A DNA stretch of 52,759 nucleotides from an uncultured Pseudomonadota bacterium (GTDB lineage Bacteria > Pseudomonadota > Gammaproteobacteria > Competibacterales > Competibacteraceae), in the NCBI GenBank assembly GCA_903844665.1, contig CAIMUS010000288.1:1-52759 (forward strand), given 5' to 3'. Below, in pieces: positions 1 through 8,905 of the stretch. Position 1 is the stretch's first letter. Every line of letters begins with the position of its first letter. Position numbers and translations under genes: made by a program. Below the pieces are notes generated by a model. The model was not told where the DNA came from and made no database searches. It saw only the letters and a list, made by a program, of their open reading frames with translations.

Positions 1-111
1 GGGCGGTTCGCGAACCGCCCCTACGGGGATTCCCTGGGAGCGCCGGCATTTTGCCGGCTGTTGACTGGCGTCGATGCCCTGAGGCCGGCGAAGATGCCGG
101 CGCTCCCAGGG
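1..111. repeat. REP-like palindromes at the window edge
   Basis: Positions 1-20 form a perfect 20-bp palindrome (GGGCGGTTCG and its complement). Positions 32-58 and 84-111 form a second, larger inverted repeat whose arms begin CCCTGGGAGCGCCGGCAT; they differ only near the inner ends. The same GGGAGCGCCGGC / GCCGGCGCTCCC core recurs at 22175-22201 and, degenerate, at 25829-25855. It is therefore a dispersed intergenic repeat family of this genome rather than a gene. The open frames crossing it are repeat artefacts. Confidence 0.75.
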
Positions 112-633
112 TCGGATTGTCCCGCCTTAAGTTGGTGGCCATCACCACGGAAGCGAGCCGGCGCGGGCGATAACGGCGTCTGGGCGGCATCTGGCCCGCT
201 CCCGCAGCCTTTCCCGAGACCAAGAACCAGACCGGGCGCAAGCACCTTATACCGCCGAACCGGTCAGCGCTCCAGCCGCTTCTCGAATACGCTCTAAATG
301 TACATAAAAAATATATATAAAATGCGCTAGCAAGAACACCAATTGAAGTGCTATTCTATTCAAGCAATTACCCTCTGGACCCTCTTGCAACCAGGTTTCA
401 TAAGGGGGATCAAGCCAACCACCATATCTAAACGTAAACGTAGACAACGATCGTAAAGAAACAGGCGCAACCTGTCGTTCGCGCTTGCCTGTCAGCGAGC
501 TTGCTCGCGAAGGGAGCGGTCGGCGGCAGACCGGTGCTGTACACGAGCACGCGATAAGCTATCGATGATCGATGCACAACCTTCGACTGGTTACACCCTA
601 AAGAAATTTATCTTTTTAATCAGGACGATCCAG
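112..633. other. Intergenic stretch without a supported gene
   Basis: No convincing gene is visible. A 66-codon minus-strand frame (247-447) has no recognisable family and no clear ribosome binding site. Base composition changes from GC-rich to AT-richer around position 296, which probably marks the left edge of the low-GC cluster that follows. A small palindrome (CGAGCTTGCTCG) lies near 496. The promoter for the following cluster should lie here, but I could not place it with confidence. Confidence 0.4.
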
Positions 634-2151
634 ATGACTTCTATAAATTCTCTAGTTGTTCCGACCTCCCAAAGGTACCCTCATATCGTGGCGACAGGCT
701 TCACAACAGCATACTTGGGCGATGAGCGAAGCCTCCGGGAGTTTATCGTCGGAGATTATATATGCAGTCAAATCGCTCAGTCTAAAGGGAATTGTCTGCT
801 TTATTTGATTAATGACAGCTATGATCCCCTAAAATATAGCCAGCTAAGGATTGCATTGAATAAAGACGAAAAAATGCTCGCACAGTTCGAACATTTTTGT
901 GGTTGTCCAATCGCCGAAGTTCCAGATCCTTTTGGGTGTCATGAGAGCTATTCCCAACATTTTAGCGACGCATTTCTCAAACGTTTACATCACCTTGATA
1001 TCCATCCGGTAATGCTGGATACCTATCAAGCATATCGGAGTGGATATTACAACCAATTTATTGAAACTACGCTTGAAAACTATTCACAAATTCAGGAGGC
1101 GATTGCAGGCGAATTTGATTCTCTCATTATTCATGATCTGTTACACATGAAATGCCCTAAATGCCACCATATGGATGCCACCCATATTCACCAGGTAGTG
1201 AACGGCAAGGTTCAACTCGAATGTAATCGTTGTAATACGAATCGATGGTATGACAGCAAGGAGCTTCAGGGAAAGCTGGGTTGGAAACTCGATTGCCCAG
1301 CACGATGGAATCTCTACAAAATCGATGTCGAGACTTTCTCTAAAATTCATCTCGCACCAAAAAGCACTTTCGTTGTTGCTCAATTCGTATCCAAACATTT
1401 TTATGGCGGCAACATCCCAGTACCTGTAAAATATGGCGTAGTACAGTTAGATAAAGAAATATCTTATAATCTCATTAAAATTCTACCTCCCATAATTTTG
1501 AAAAAATTATTCCTGGAACATTTTAATCGGGATATCAAGATTACTAAAGAGTCTGTGGAACACTTCTGCCACAGATTTCACATCCAACCAGGAATCAGCT
1601 ATATAGACTATATTCAGAAGGAACTTCCAAAACATGCCATTCGTACCGCGGCGCGAGAGAGCATGCAAGCAGAAGGTGTTTCCCACCCATCGGAAGAAAT
1701 ACTGGCTTTTTTTGGAAAACGCTTTGCCAAATTCTATTACAATAAAGATCACTTTATCGGCTTTCCAAATCTCCAGACACTGGCTACCGTGGACACCGCT
1801 ACCGCAAGGGCCGCGCGGGATATTATTGTTCATGTGCTTTCGGTCCGTGATGAACACCAAACCGAGGAAGCAAACACCCACGCCAGGATCGGCGAGTATT
1901 TAAAAGATCAACACAAGGCGCCGACCAAGGTGGTTCAATTTATCCGGCGGATACTCGGCCAGCCGCAAGGTCTGAGGCTTAGTATATTGCTCACCTTGTT
2001 TCCCATCGATTATTTGCGGATAATTCAGATAGCCCTTGATTTTTATACGAACAGTGCTTCCGATAGCATTGATGAAAACACCAAGTTAGCACTCAAGCTG
2101 AGCAAATCCAGCCCATGGGTGAACTTGACACCGAATTCAATCAGCCTGTAG
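634..2151 (+). CDS. Class I lysyl-tRNA synthetase-like protein, catalytically degenerate
   Basis: The 505-residue product matches class I LysRS end to end. It has the PDPFGCHESY block (about 98-107), a treble-clef zinc site with CPKC (175-178) and CNRC (198-201), the GKLGWKLDCPARW block matching GKLPWRVDWPARW, and an alpha-helical C-terminal half. The signatures needed for ATP use are altered. The HIGH region reads YLGDERS (about 27-33), the EPFGKDH block reads ETFSKIH (234-240), and no KMSKS is present where YGVVQLDKE occurs (268-276). It is therefore probably not a working synthetase, and may be an amino-acid-binding sensor or a diverted enzyme (inference). An in-frame ATG at 565 exists; I prefer 634, where AGGA lies upstream and homology begins soon after. 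The gene is AT-richer than the backbone and ends 6 nt before the binding-protein gene, suggesting cotranscription. Confidence 0.72.
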   Translation: MTSINSLVVPTSQRYPHIVATGFTTAYLGDERSLREFIVGDYICSQIAQSKGNCLLYLINDSYDPLKYSQLRIALNKDEKMLAQFEHFCGCPIAEVPDPFGCHESYSQHFSDAFLKRLHHLDIHPVMLDTYQAYRSGYYNQFIETTLENYSQIQEAIAGEFDSLIIHDLLHMKCPKCHHMDATHIHQVVNGKVQLECNRCNTNRWYDSKELQGKLGWKLDCPARWNLYKIDVETFSKIHLAPKSTFVVAQFVSKHFYGGNIPVPVKYGVVQLDKEISYNLIKILPPIILKKLFLEHFNRDIKITKESVEHFCHRFHIQPGISYIDYIQKELPKHAIRTAARESMQAEGVSHPSEEILAFFGKRFAKFYYNKDHFIGFPNLQTLATVDTATARAARDIIVHVLSVRDEHQTEEANTHARIGEYLKDQHKAPTKVVQFIRRILGQPQGLRLSILLTLFPIDYLRIIQIALDFYTNSASDSIDENTKLALKLSKSSPWVNLTPNSISL

Positions 2152-2157
2152 TAGATT

Positions 2158-2979
2158 ATGAAAACGATTACTGTGCTTCCGCTACTGCTCCTGTTTTTAT
2201 TAATGGCTTGCAAACCCAATAACGGGCCAATTAACGATAAAATAGTGAGCGATGACTCGCTGGAAAGTGTAAAGCGATCGGGTGTCATCAGATGGGGAGC
2301 AGATGTGGTCGGTGGTGAGCCCTATGTTTATGAGGACCCTAAAAATCCTGGTGTCTATATTGGTTTTGAGGTCGATATCGCGGCCAACATTGCTAAACAG
2401 TTAGGAGTAAAGCCGGAATTGGTAATCGATCCATGGGATAATTTGATACCCGATCTTCAGAAAGGTGATTTCGATATAGCCATGAATGGGATCGAAGGGA
2501 CGGAAGATCGTGCCAAGATTGTCATGTTTTCAGAGCCCTACTTCGTATATGCACAGCAGATTACCGTAAGACAAGAGACACAAGGGATTAATAAATTGGA
2601 GGATCTAAAAGGTAAAACAGTTGCAACTCTCTCGGGAACAGCCGCTGAAGATATACTCAGGAGTATTCCGCAAATTCTGGTTAAAATCAATCCTGAAATT
2701 ATTTATAGCTACCAGGATCTGGAAAATGGTAAAGTTGATGCCGTTGTTCTTGATTCCATCATAGCGGACGCTTATGGGATCACTAATCTGAAATTAAAAA
2801 ATACCGGCGAACCTTTTGGCGAAGGTTTCTATATAATTGCCTTTCGACAGAATCAAGTTGCACTTAGAGACGCCATCAATAACATACTCAAACGTATGAA
2901 AGAAAATGGAGAACTCAGAGCTATTTATGAAAAATGGAAAATTATGAATCCGCAGCAGGCATCGATAGGCATTCGATAA
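2158..2979 (+). CDS. Amino-acid-type extracellular solute-binding lipoprotein (family 3)
   Basis: The 273-residue protein starts with a lipoprotein signal peptide: a hydrophobic core then the lipobox LLMAC with Cys18. It should be anchored facing the periplasm. The rest is a family 3 solute-binding fold, as in polar amino-acid ABC transporters: RWGADVVGGEPYVYED near the mature N-terminus, GFEVDIAANIAKQLG, WDNLIPDLQKGDFDIAMNGI, the FSEPYF ligand-side motif, and LEDLKGKTVATLSGTAAE opening the second lobe. No ABC permease or ATPase gene is nearby, so a role in ligand sensing rather than import is plausible (inference). It follows the LysRS-like gene by 6 nt and precedes the ALDH-like gene by 81 nt, in the same low-GC run. 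Confidence 0.85.
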   Translation: MKTITVLPLLLLFLLMACKPNNGPINDKIVSDDSLESVKRSGVIRWGADVVGGEPYVYEDPKNPGVYIGFEVDIAANIAKQLGVKPELVIDPWDNLIPDLQKGDFDIAMNGIEGTEDRAKIVMFSEPYFVYAQQITVRQETQGINKLEDLKGKTVATLSGTAAEDILRSIPQILVKINPEIIYSYQDLENGKVDAVVLDSIIADAYGITNLKLKNTGEPFGEGFYIIAFRQNQVALRDAINNILKRMKENGELRAIYEKWKIMNPQQASIGIR

Positions 2980-3060
2980 TCAATTGGACAGTCAACTGAA
3001 ATCTGCTGAAACAATTAAACAGTGATATTCCATTGTGACTTGTTATAGAGAGAGCAATAA

Positions 3061-4473
3061 ATGGCCATCGAATATGAAGTCATATCACCAGTTACTGGGA
3101 AAACCACCACCCGCATACATTTGGCTCCAAAATCCGAAATTACAGAATCAATTTCGGCTTTGAACAGCCAGCACGATTACCTGGATTTTGACACTGTATT
3201 CAAATTTCTGCGGCGTCTGGCGGATCAGATAAATCTTCAGAAACAACTCTTTTTCGAGGCCACTTACCTTGAAACCGGCTTCATTGCCAGCGACAGCATG
3301 GAAATCATCGATGGCGCAATCGAATTTCTCGCCGATTTCGAGTCGTATGCCAAGGAGTTATCGAAAGAAAATAAAACAGCCTCTCTCATTCCGCATTCCT
3401 ACTCTGGAACCTCCCAGCGAACCATGCGTATCTTACAGCAACCCGCTCGTTGCGTGGCTGCCATCCTACCTCAGAATGCCGCTCTTAGCTTAGGGGTCAT
3501 CATCATAGCCTCCGCTCTTTATGGGGGATCACGGGTAGTCCTCCGCCCACCGTTGCAAAGTACGTCCACCAGTGTGCTACTCGCCGACGCGATCGCTCGA
3601 AGTGAACCTCCCATTTCCCGTATCGCCTTCGTCCACAGCCTGGCGGAAGATTTCCTTGAGGCATGCTATCTGTCTGATGAGGTCGATCTTATTCACTATA
3701 TCGGGAGTAGCCAATACGCCCCGGCTATCCTAGCAAGAGCCTTTGCCGCCGGGAAAAAATGCCTTATAGACGGCCAGGGAAATGGGATGCTTTATGTGGA
3801 CGATACCTTCCCAATAGATGAAGCCATTCGCATCATTACGACAGCCGGAACGCGCTTCAATGGCGAGACCTGTACCTCCATCAATGGTATTCTCGTCAAG
3901 GATAGCATTTATAATAATATCAGAGAGGGATTGGTCGATAGCTTCCAAAGGCTCCGGGTTGGGGAACCTTTAGAGCCAGAAGTTCAGGTTGGACCTCTTT
4001 TTAGCGGGCAACAGGCGACTCAACTCGCCAAAACAATACGCGAAACCGCCTCGGCACAGGTGCTTTGTGGCAACCAGGTTGCAGGCGCCTATTTCACGCC
4101 CGCCGTGGTGGAAGGCGTTAACCTCTATGATACTATCGTCCGCGATGGACTCTTCGGTCCCGCTATCTGGATCGCCCCTGTTGCCGCCGAACATCATGTT
4201 TGGAACTGGCTCCGGTCAAACCGATTCCCATTGAGTGATTCATTGCTAAGCACCGATGAAGCTTTGATTCAAGCTTTCATCCAAAACTCGAGAGCTCCCC
4301 GTATCTGCATAAACGTGGATCAAGCCATAGAATCCATGTTCGAGCCCTGGGGCGACTACCCTCCGGGTGGATTGAACGACGTTTCCATTTGGATTGAAAA
4401 ATACCGTCGCGCTTTCATAGTAGATGGTAATCCAAGTGATGTCACCCGCATCCCGCCGCATCTTGCTGCTTGA
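3061..4473 (+). CDS. Divergent aldehyde dehydrogenase-like protein
   Basis: The 470-residue product has the aldehyde dehydrogenase superfamily fold. The catalytic cysteine is recognisable in NGETCTSINGILV (Cys271) and the oxyanion asparagine in ILPQNAALSLG (Asn139). Other hallmarks are altered. The general-base glutamate of the usual LELGG block is Asp237 in LIDGQGN, the cofactor lysine position reads LRPP (Arg), and the usual EEIFGP reads RDGLFGP. It may retain thiol chemistry, but NAD(P) use is uncertain. It is preceded by an AG-rich potential ribosome binding site (agagagag) about 7 nt upstream and ends 7 nt before the kinase start. Its substrate is unknown; context links it to the LysRS-like and binding proteins. 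Confidence 0.72.
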   Translation: MAIEYEVISPVTGKTTTRIHLAPKSEITESISALNSQHDYLDFDTVFKFLRRLADQINLQKQLFFEATYLETGFIASDSMEIIDGAIEFLADFESYAKELSKENKTASLIPHSYSGTSQRTMRILQQPARCVAAILPQNAALSLGVIIIASALYGGSRVVLRPPLQSTSTSVLLADAIARSEPPISRIAFVHSLAEDFLEACYLSDEVDLIHYIGSSQYAPAILARAFAAGKKCLIDGQGNGMLYVDDTFPIDEAIRIITTAGTRFNGETCTSINGILVKDSIYNNIREGLVDSFQRLRVGEPLEPEVQVGPLFSGQQATQLAKTIRETASAQVLCGNQVAGAYFTPAVVEGVNLYDTIVRDGLFGPAIWIAPVAAEHHVWNWLRSNRFPLSDSLLSTDEALIQAFIQNSRAPRICINVDQAIESMFEPWGDYPPGGLNDVSIWIEKYRRAFIVDGNPSDVTRIPPHLAA

Positions 4474-4480
4474 AATCCCG

Positions 4481-6313
4481 ATGCCGACAACGCTCCATAT
4501 CGGCCTACGGTTCAAGCTGGTATGCATGGTAGCCGGAGCCTTGGCGATAGCCGCCATAGTCGCTGCCCTAATGCTGCGACAGATGCTGTATCAGAACATG
4601 ATTCAGGAAAAAAAGACTATCGTCGATATAGTAACGACCTCGATAGTTCACGATATTAAATATGAATATCTTCAGGGTAGAGAAAATCCGCTTTCTGGTG
4701 GGATTATCAGTAAATATATAACTTATTATAGGATCATAAAACGTATCTCACTTTATGACAGTCAACTTATTAACATCGCTGATTCCGAACCTGGTTATGT
4801 ATCCACGACTACTCAGGATCCCGATATCATTCAAGCCTTATCTATTGCAAAACCTACCGTGAAGGTTATAGAGTTAGATGAAAATAATCTCGCGATCTAC
4901 TCAATTGCTCCCATTCTGCGAGGATCGAAGATCAATGCCGCCGTTATTTTGGATATTTCTATCCAAGATATCCGTAACTCTTTAGCGGCTATCAACTACC
5001 GCATTGGACTTATTTTTATTATCACCGTTATAATATCTTCGATCTTTATCACCATTATGCTGCGCCGGAGCATACTTCCAAGATTGGAGCACCTTATAAG
5101 AATAACCAGGGAAATTGCCGCCGGTAATTATAAAATCCGGGTGAATGATAACCGCGGCGATGAAATCGGGCAATTGGCTCAAGCCTTCAACCAGATGACC
5201 GGTGATCTCCAAAAGTCGAAGCAGGCGCTGGAAGCTTACCATTCTCAGAACTTTGAGCAAAAAGTTCAAGAGTTACATCGGGCGTATAAAGAACTTGAAA
5301 ATACTCAAAGCCAATTGGTTCATAATGAAAAGATGGCCTCTCTGGGCTTATTGGTGGCTGGCATAGCACACGAAATCAATACGCCCCTTGGGGCAATCAG
5401 TAATGTATCCAGAAGTATTGGAAAACGAGCCAATCTCCTGCCTGACTTATTTAATACTTTTCTGCTACAGGAAAATCCATCGACTCCGCTTGCAGTGGAG
5501 TGCCTTCATGAACTGGTCAGCTTACCTGCATGTATACAAAATTTTCCTTCTTTCAAAGAAATTCAGGCTATCGAAAATTTACTTTGCCGAGCTGGAGTCG
5601 ATAACTGGCGGGAGGTGACGCGGGCTCTGGTAAATCTGAACTTAACTGATACAAGCAAGCTCGAAAAATACCTGGACTGCTTTCGGAATCCAACATTATT
5701 TCATCTTATAGAAGCGGTAGGAATCATCATTCAGGGAGTGAAAATTACCGAAACGAGTTGCACTAAAGTACAAGAAATTATCCGTGCTCTTAAATATTAT
5801 GCCTACCTCGATAAAGCTAAGGTTCAACCGATTCAGGTAAATGAATCCATTCAGACTGCCTTGGTTCTCTTAAGAAATAAATTAAAGTATAAAGTTAACA
5901 TAATAGCAGATTTAGATCCGGATATCCCGCTGATTCAGTGTACCAGTGAAATACATCAGATCTGGACTAATCTTTTGAACAATGCATACGATGCTATAGT
6001 GGAAATGGGCGACAACTATGCAGGGCAAATTGTCGTTTCCTCCTGCACTATCGATGACCATATTATGGTGACAGTGTCAGATAATGGAATCGGTATTCCT
6101 GAAAATAAGTTAGGAAATATCTTCGATCCTTTTTTTACTACCAAAGATATCGGCAAAGGAACCGGGTTGGGCCTATCTATAGTATCCGGCATTATACGAA
6201 GACACAATGGTACTATTAGGGTAAAGCAATTGCAAGGGCCAACTATCTTCGAGGTTCTGCTACCTTTGAAAGGGGAACCTGTTATAGAGAAAAATTTTAG
6301 TAAAATTAATTAA
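4481..6313 (+). CDS. Membrane sensor histidine kinase with HAMP domain
   Basis: The 610-residue protein (from ATG 4481) has a first membrane helix at about 9-31, a periplasmic sensor region at about 35-172, a second helix at about 174-196, a HAMP domain at about 197-250 and a coiled linker. The phosphoacceptor box is VAGIAHEINTPLGAI (His297). A long insert follows before the ATPase domain, with N-box LLNNAYDAI, G1 VSDNGIGIP, F-box FDPFFTT and G2 GTGLGLSI. This is the NtrB/DctB-like HisKA class. An upstream in-frame start (4424) would overlap the ALDH-like gene by 50 nt and add no hydrophobic signal, so 4481 is preferred. The likely partner is the REC-GGDEF-EAL regulator 60 nt downstream. Confidence 0.9.
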   Translation: MPTTLHIGLRFKLVCMVAGALAIAAIVAALMLRQMLYQNMIQEKKTIVDIVTTSIVHDIKYEYLQGRENPLSGGIISKYITYYRIIKRISLYDSQLINIADSEPGYVSTTTQDPDIIQALSIAKPTVKVIELDENNLAIYSIAPILRGSKINAAVILDISIQDIRNSLAAINYRIGLIFIITVIISSIFITIMLRRSILPRLEHLIRITREIAAGNYKIRVNDNRGDEIGQLAQAFNQMTGDLQKSKQALEAYHSQNFEQKVQELHRAYKELENTQSQLVHNEKMASLGLLVAGIAHEINTPLGAISNVSRSIGKRANLLPDLFNTFLLQENPSTPLAVECLHELVSLPACIQNFPSFKEIQAIENLLCRAGVDNWREVTRALVNLNLTDTSKLEKYLDCFRNPTLFHLIEAVGIIIQGVKITETSCTKVQEIIRALKYYAYLDKAKVQPIQVNESIQTALVLLRNKLKYKVNIIADLDPDIPLIQCTSEIHQIWTNLLNNAYDAIVEMGDNYAGQIVVSSCTIDDHIMVTVSDNGIGIPENKLGNIFDPFFTTKDIGKGTGLGLSIVSGIIRRHNGTIRVKQLQGPTIFEVLLPLKGEPVIEKNFSKIN

Positions 6314-6373
6314 ATTACCATCCCTATCAACAGTGCTTTTAATTTCTCATATCGACAGAGTAGGACTGATGCA

Positions 6374-8218
6374 ATGATAGATAGTAACCATGATTTATTG
6401 ATAACAAAATCATCTTCGGCTGAAGAAGAACAATATATAATCTGTATAGACGATGATCTTAACTTTCTTAAGTCATTGAGCTTTATTATTTCCGAGAAGG
6501 TGTCAGTAGACACTCAGGATAAAGTGTGGTATAAGGTTTTATATCTGGGAAACGTCATGGAAGCTCTTAGTACTCTACGCCATCTGTTATCCGAGAACCA
6601 GTCTGTTGCGATGGTGATAACAGACCAAAGAATGCCACAAATGAAAGGCACCGAATTTCTGGCTGAAGTAAAACAGCTCTCACCCGAAACCATCCTGGTT
6701 TTGTTAACTGGCTACGCCGGACTCGATTCTGCTATTGAGGCAATCAATAATAAGTTATTGGATAAATACCTGACCAAACCAATTGAGAATGAAGATGCCT
6801 TCATTCAAGATATTCGACATTTATTAAAAATGTATCAAATTAATAAAAAATTAAAGCAAATGGAAGAGAGAGCTCATTTCCTTGCCTATCGTGATAGCCT
6901 TACCAGCCTTTTTAATCGGGAAGCTTTTAAGGACCGCCTTAATAATACCTTAGCAATTTGCCTGGCGAATAACTCTTCCTGTGCCGTTCTTTTTTTGGAC
7001 TTAGACAATTTTAAGCAAATCAATGATACCCTTGGACACTCGGTGGGTGACTTGCTCCTTCAGGCAGTGGCAGAGCGCCTGCTCAGATGTGTACGGGCAA
7101 CGGATTATGTGGCCCAGATTGGCTACAACACCAGGGACGACAACATTGCACGCTTGGGAGGTGACGAATTTACCTTATTATTGTCGGACATCCGATGTGT
7201 GGAGGACGTCACTCTGGTGGCCCAGAGAATTCTTGAGACTTTTAAGCATCCTTTCAAGCTCGATGAGCACGAGGTAATCGTCACGACAAGTATTGGCATT
7301 TCCTTTTTTCCCCAGGATGGGCAGGATGTTGAGAGTCTTCTGAAGGCTGCCGATATGGCGATGTATCGCGCCAAGAAGCTAGGAAAAAACAGCTACCATT
7401 TTTATCATGAATCCATGGGAGAAGCTGCGCAGCAACGCCTGGCTTTGGAAGAGAAGCTGCATCGGGCTTTAGAACGTGGTGAATTCTTCCTGGTCTATCA
7501 ACCCCAGACCAATATTATTAATAACCATATCGTCGGTGTCGAAGCGCTGCTGCGATGGGATAATGAGATATTGGGAAGAATATCACCAGAAGTATTTATA
7601 CCCCTTGCCGAGGAGAATGGGCTGATTCTGCCCATAGGCGAATGGGTATTACGTACTGCCTGCGCTCAAATCAAAACCTGGCAGAAATCGGGGGTGTCAA
7701 TACCACGGATCGCAGTTAACCTGTCGGCACGCCAATTCTTGCAACCCTACCTGCCCAATCTGATTGCCCAGGTTCTACAAGAGACCTCGCTTGAGGCTGG
7801 CTCTCTCGAATTGGAAATCACCGAGAGCCTGCTGATGAAGGATCATAAGGTTACCGTTGAAATCCTACGTTCGCTCAAGGAAATGGGAATTCATCTGGCT
7901 ATCGACGATTTTGGGACCGGTTATTCCAGTCTCAGTACTCTGAAGCGTTTTCCAATCGATCGATTAAAGATCGATCGATCCTTTGTTGCCAATGTTACAT
8001 CGGATTCGAATGATGCGGCGATTACTATGGCCGTGATTGCCATGGCCGATCGCATGGGATTAGAGGTTACCGCCGAAGGAGTCGAAACCGCTGACCAATT
8101 GGCTTTCCTTAAAACCGAAGGTTGTAAGGAAATTCAAGGATTTCTGTTCAGCAAGCCCCTTCTGCCCGAGGAGATACCCGCCCTGGTGGCGGAGATCAAT
8201 AGGCCAAGCTTGGACTAA
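6374..8218 (+). CDS. Response regulator with REC, GGDEF and EAL domains
   Basis: The 614-residue cytoplasmic protein should control cyclic di-GMP. The N-terminal receiver has the acidic CIDDD pocket (about 24-28), phosphoacceptor Asp84 in VITDQRMP, LLTGYAG and KYLTKP. The diguanylate cyclase domain has LFLDLDNFKQIND, an intact GGDEF (262-266) and TTSIGISFF. I see no obvious inhibitory RxxD site directly upstream of GGDEF. The EAL domain retains EALLRW (390-395), NLSARQF, EITESLLM, DDFGTGYSSL (511-520) and LKIDRSF, so both synthesis and hydrolysis look possible. It follows the histidine kinase gene and is the predicted output of that system. A large hairpin starts about 45 nt after its stop. 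Confidence 0.93.
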   Translation: MIDSNHDLLITKSSSAEEEQYIICIDDDLNFLKSLSFIISEKVSVDTQDKVWYKVLYLGNVMEALSTLRHLLSENQSVAMVITDQRMPQMKGTEFLAEVKQLSPETILVLLTGYAGLDSAIEAINNKLLDKYLTKPIENEDAFIQDIRHLLKMYQINKKLKQMEERAHFLAYRDSLTSLFNREAFKDRLNNTLAICLANNSSCAVLFLDLDNFKQINDTLGHSVGDLLLQAVAERLLRCVRATDYVAQIGYNTRDDNIARLGGDEFTLLLSDIRCVEDVTLVAQRILETFKHPFKLDEHEVIVTTSIGISFFPQDGQDVESLLKAADMAMYRAKKLGKNSYHFYHESMGEAAQQRLALEEKLHRALERGEFFLVYQPQTNIINNHIVGVEALLRWDNEILGRISPEVFIPLAEENGLILPIGEWVLRTACAQIKTWQKSGVSIPRIAVNLSARQFLQPYLPNLIAQVLQETSLEAGSLELEITESLLMKDHKVTVEILRSLKEMGIHLAIDDFGTGYSSLSTLKRFPIDRLKIDRSFVANVTSDSNDAAITMAVIAMADRMGLEVTAEGVETADQLAFLKTEGCKEIQGFLFSKPLLPEEIPALVAEINRPSLD

Positions 8219-8263
8219 ATTTGTTGCGCGCTCACGTGAATAAAATCTCATAATTAATCCCGC

Positions 8264-8340
8264 GTAGGTTCAGGTGACGAACGAACCCCAACATTTTATA
8301 TGTGAGATTACGTTGGGGTTTCTTCGTCACCCTAACCTAC
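8264..8340. repeat. Long inverted repeat downstream of the GGDEF-EAL gene
   Basis: Two 29-nt arms (8264-8292 and 8312-8340) pair at about 25 of 29 positions around a 19-nt loop. The arms start GTAGGTTCAGGTGACGAA and end with the complement. The same family (GTTGGGGTTCCTTCGTCACC) occurs at 13593-13617, so this is a dispersed palindromic element. It could also act as a transcription stop, although no clear U-run follows. Confidence 0.7.
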
Positions 8341-8451
8341 GGGCTGCCAAAGTGGATTACACCCCTCCCTTCATCTTTATCGCCCCTGCCGTTGGTTTGG
8401 CAGTAAAATGACAACTCCGATCAAACTATAGCATTGAAATAAGGAGACATC

Positions 8452-8895
8452 ATGCCTAACATTACCTGGGTGGTGGTTGCCGACAGCAGTCGCGCGCGAA
8501 TCTTCAAGGCTGAAAGTGCCCACGGGCCGCTCCAGGAACTGGCCTCGCTGGCCCATCCTGAAGGCCGCCTGCATGCGCACGAGCTGACTTCCGACCTGCC
8601 TGGTCGCGCTTTCGACAGCAGTGGTCTGGGCGGCCGCCATGCCATGGAGCAGAATATCGATCCGAAAGAAAACGAGGCGCTGAAGTTTGCCCGGCAGGTC
8701 GCCGGGCATCTGGAAAACGGACAGAGCGACAATCAGTTCGCCAGGCTGGTGCTGGTGGCGGCGCCCAAATTTCTGGGCCATTTACGGCAAAACCTGTCCG
8801 ATCGGGTGGTTGCGCTGGTGTCCCAGGAAATTGACAAAAACCTGGTCCAGCAGAGCGCCGAGGATATTCGGCGGCATTTACCCGAGCGGCTGTAG
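8452..8895 (+). CDS. Host attachment protein family (PF10116-like)
   Basis: The 147-residue protein begins NITWVVVADSSRARIF, continues with HAHELTSDLPGRAFDSSG, and has a C-terminal RLVLVAAPKFLGHLR followed by DKNLVQQSAEDIRRHLP. This is the arrangement of the family named protein required for attachment to host cells. The fold resembles release-factor/Pelota-type domains, and the molecular function is poorly defined despite the name. AAGGAG lies about 7 nt before the start codon. It stands alone between the low-GC cluster and a convergent transporter gene. Confidence 0.8.
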   Translation: MPNITWVVVADSSRARIFKAESAHGPLQELASLAHPEGRLHAHELTSDLPGRAFDSSGLGGRHAMEQNIDPKENEALKFARQVAGHLENGQSDNQFARLVLVAAPKFLGHLRQNLSDRVVALVSQEIDKNLVQQSAEDIRRHLPERL

Positions 8896-8905
8896 CACCA
8901 CCGCC

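Noticed and set aside
247-447. Possible 66-residue minus-strand gene
   Set aside because: No recognisable family, no convincing ribosome binding site, and it spans the change in base composition.
565-633. Earlier start for the LysRS-like gene
   Set aside because: The extra 23 residues show no family similarity, and a better spaced AGGA precedes ATG 634.
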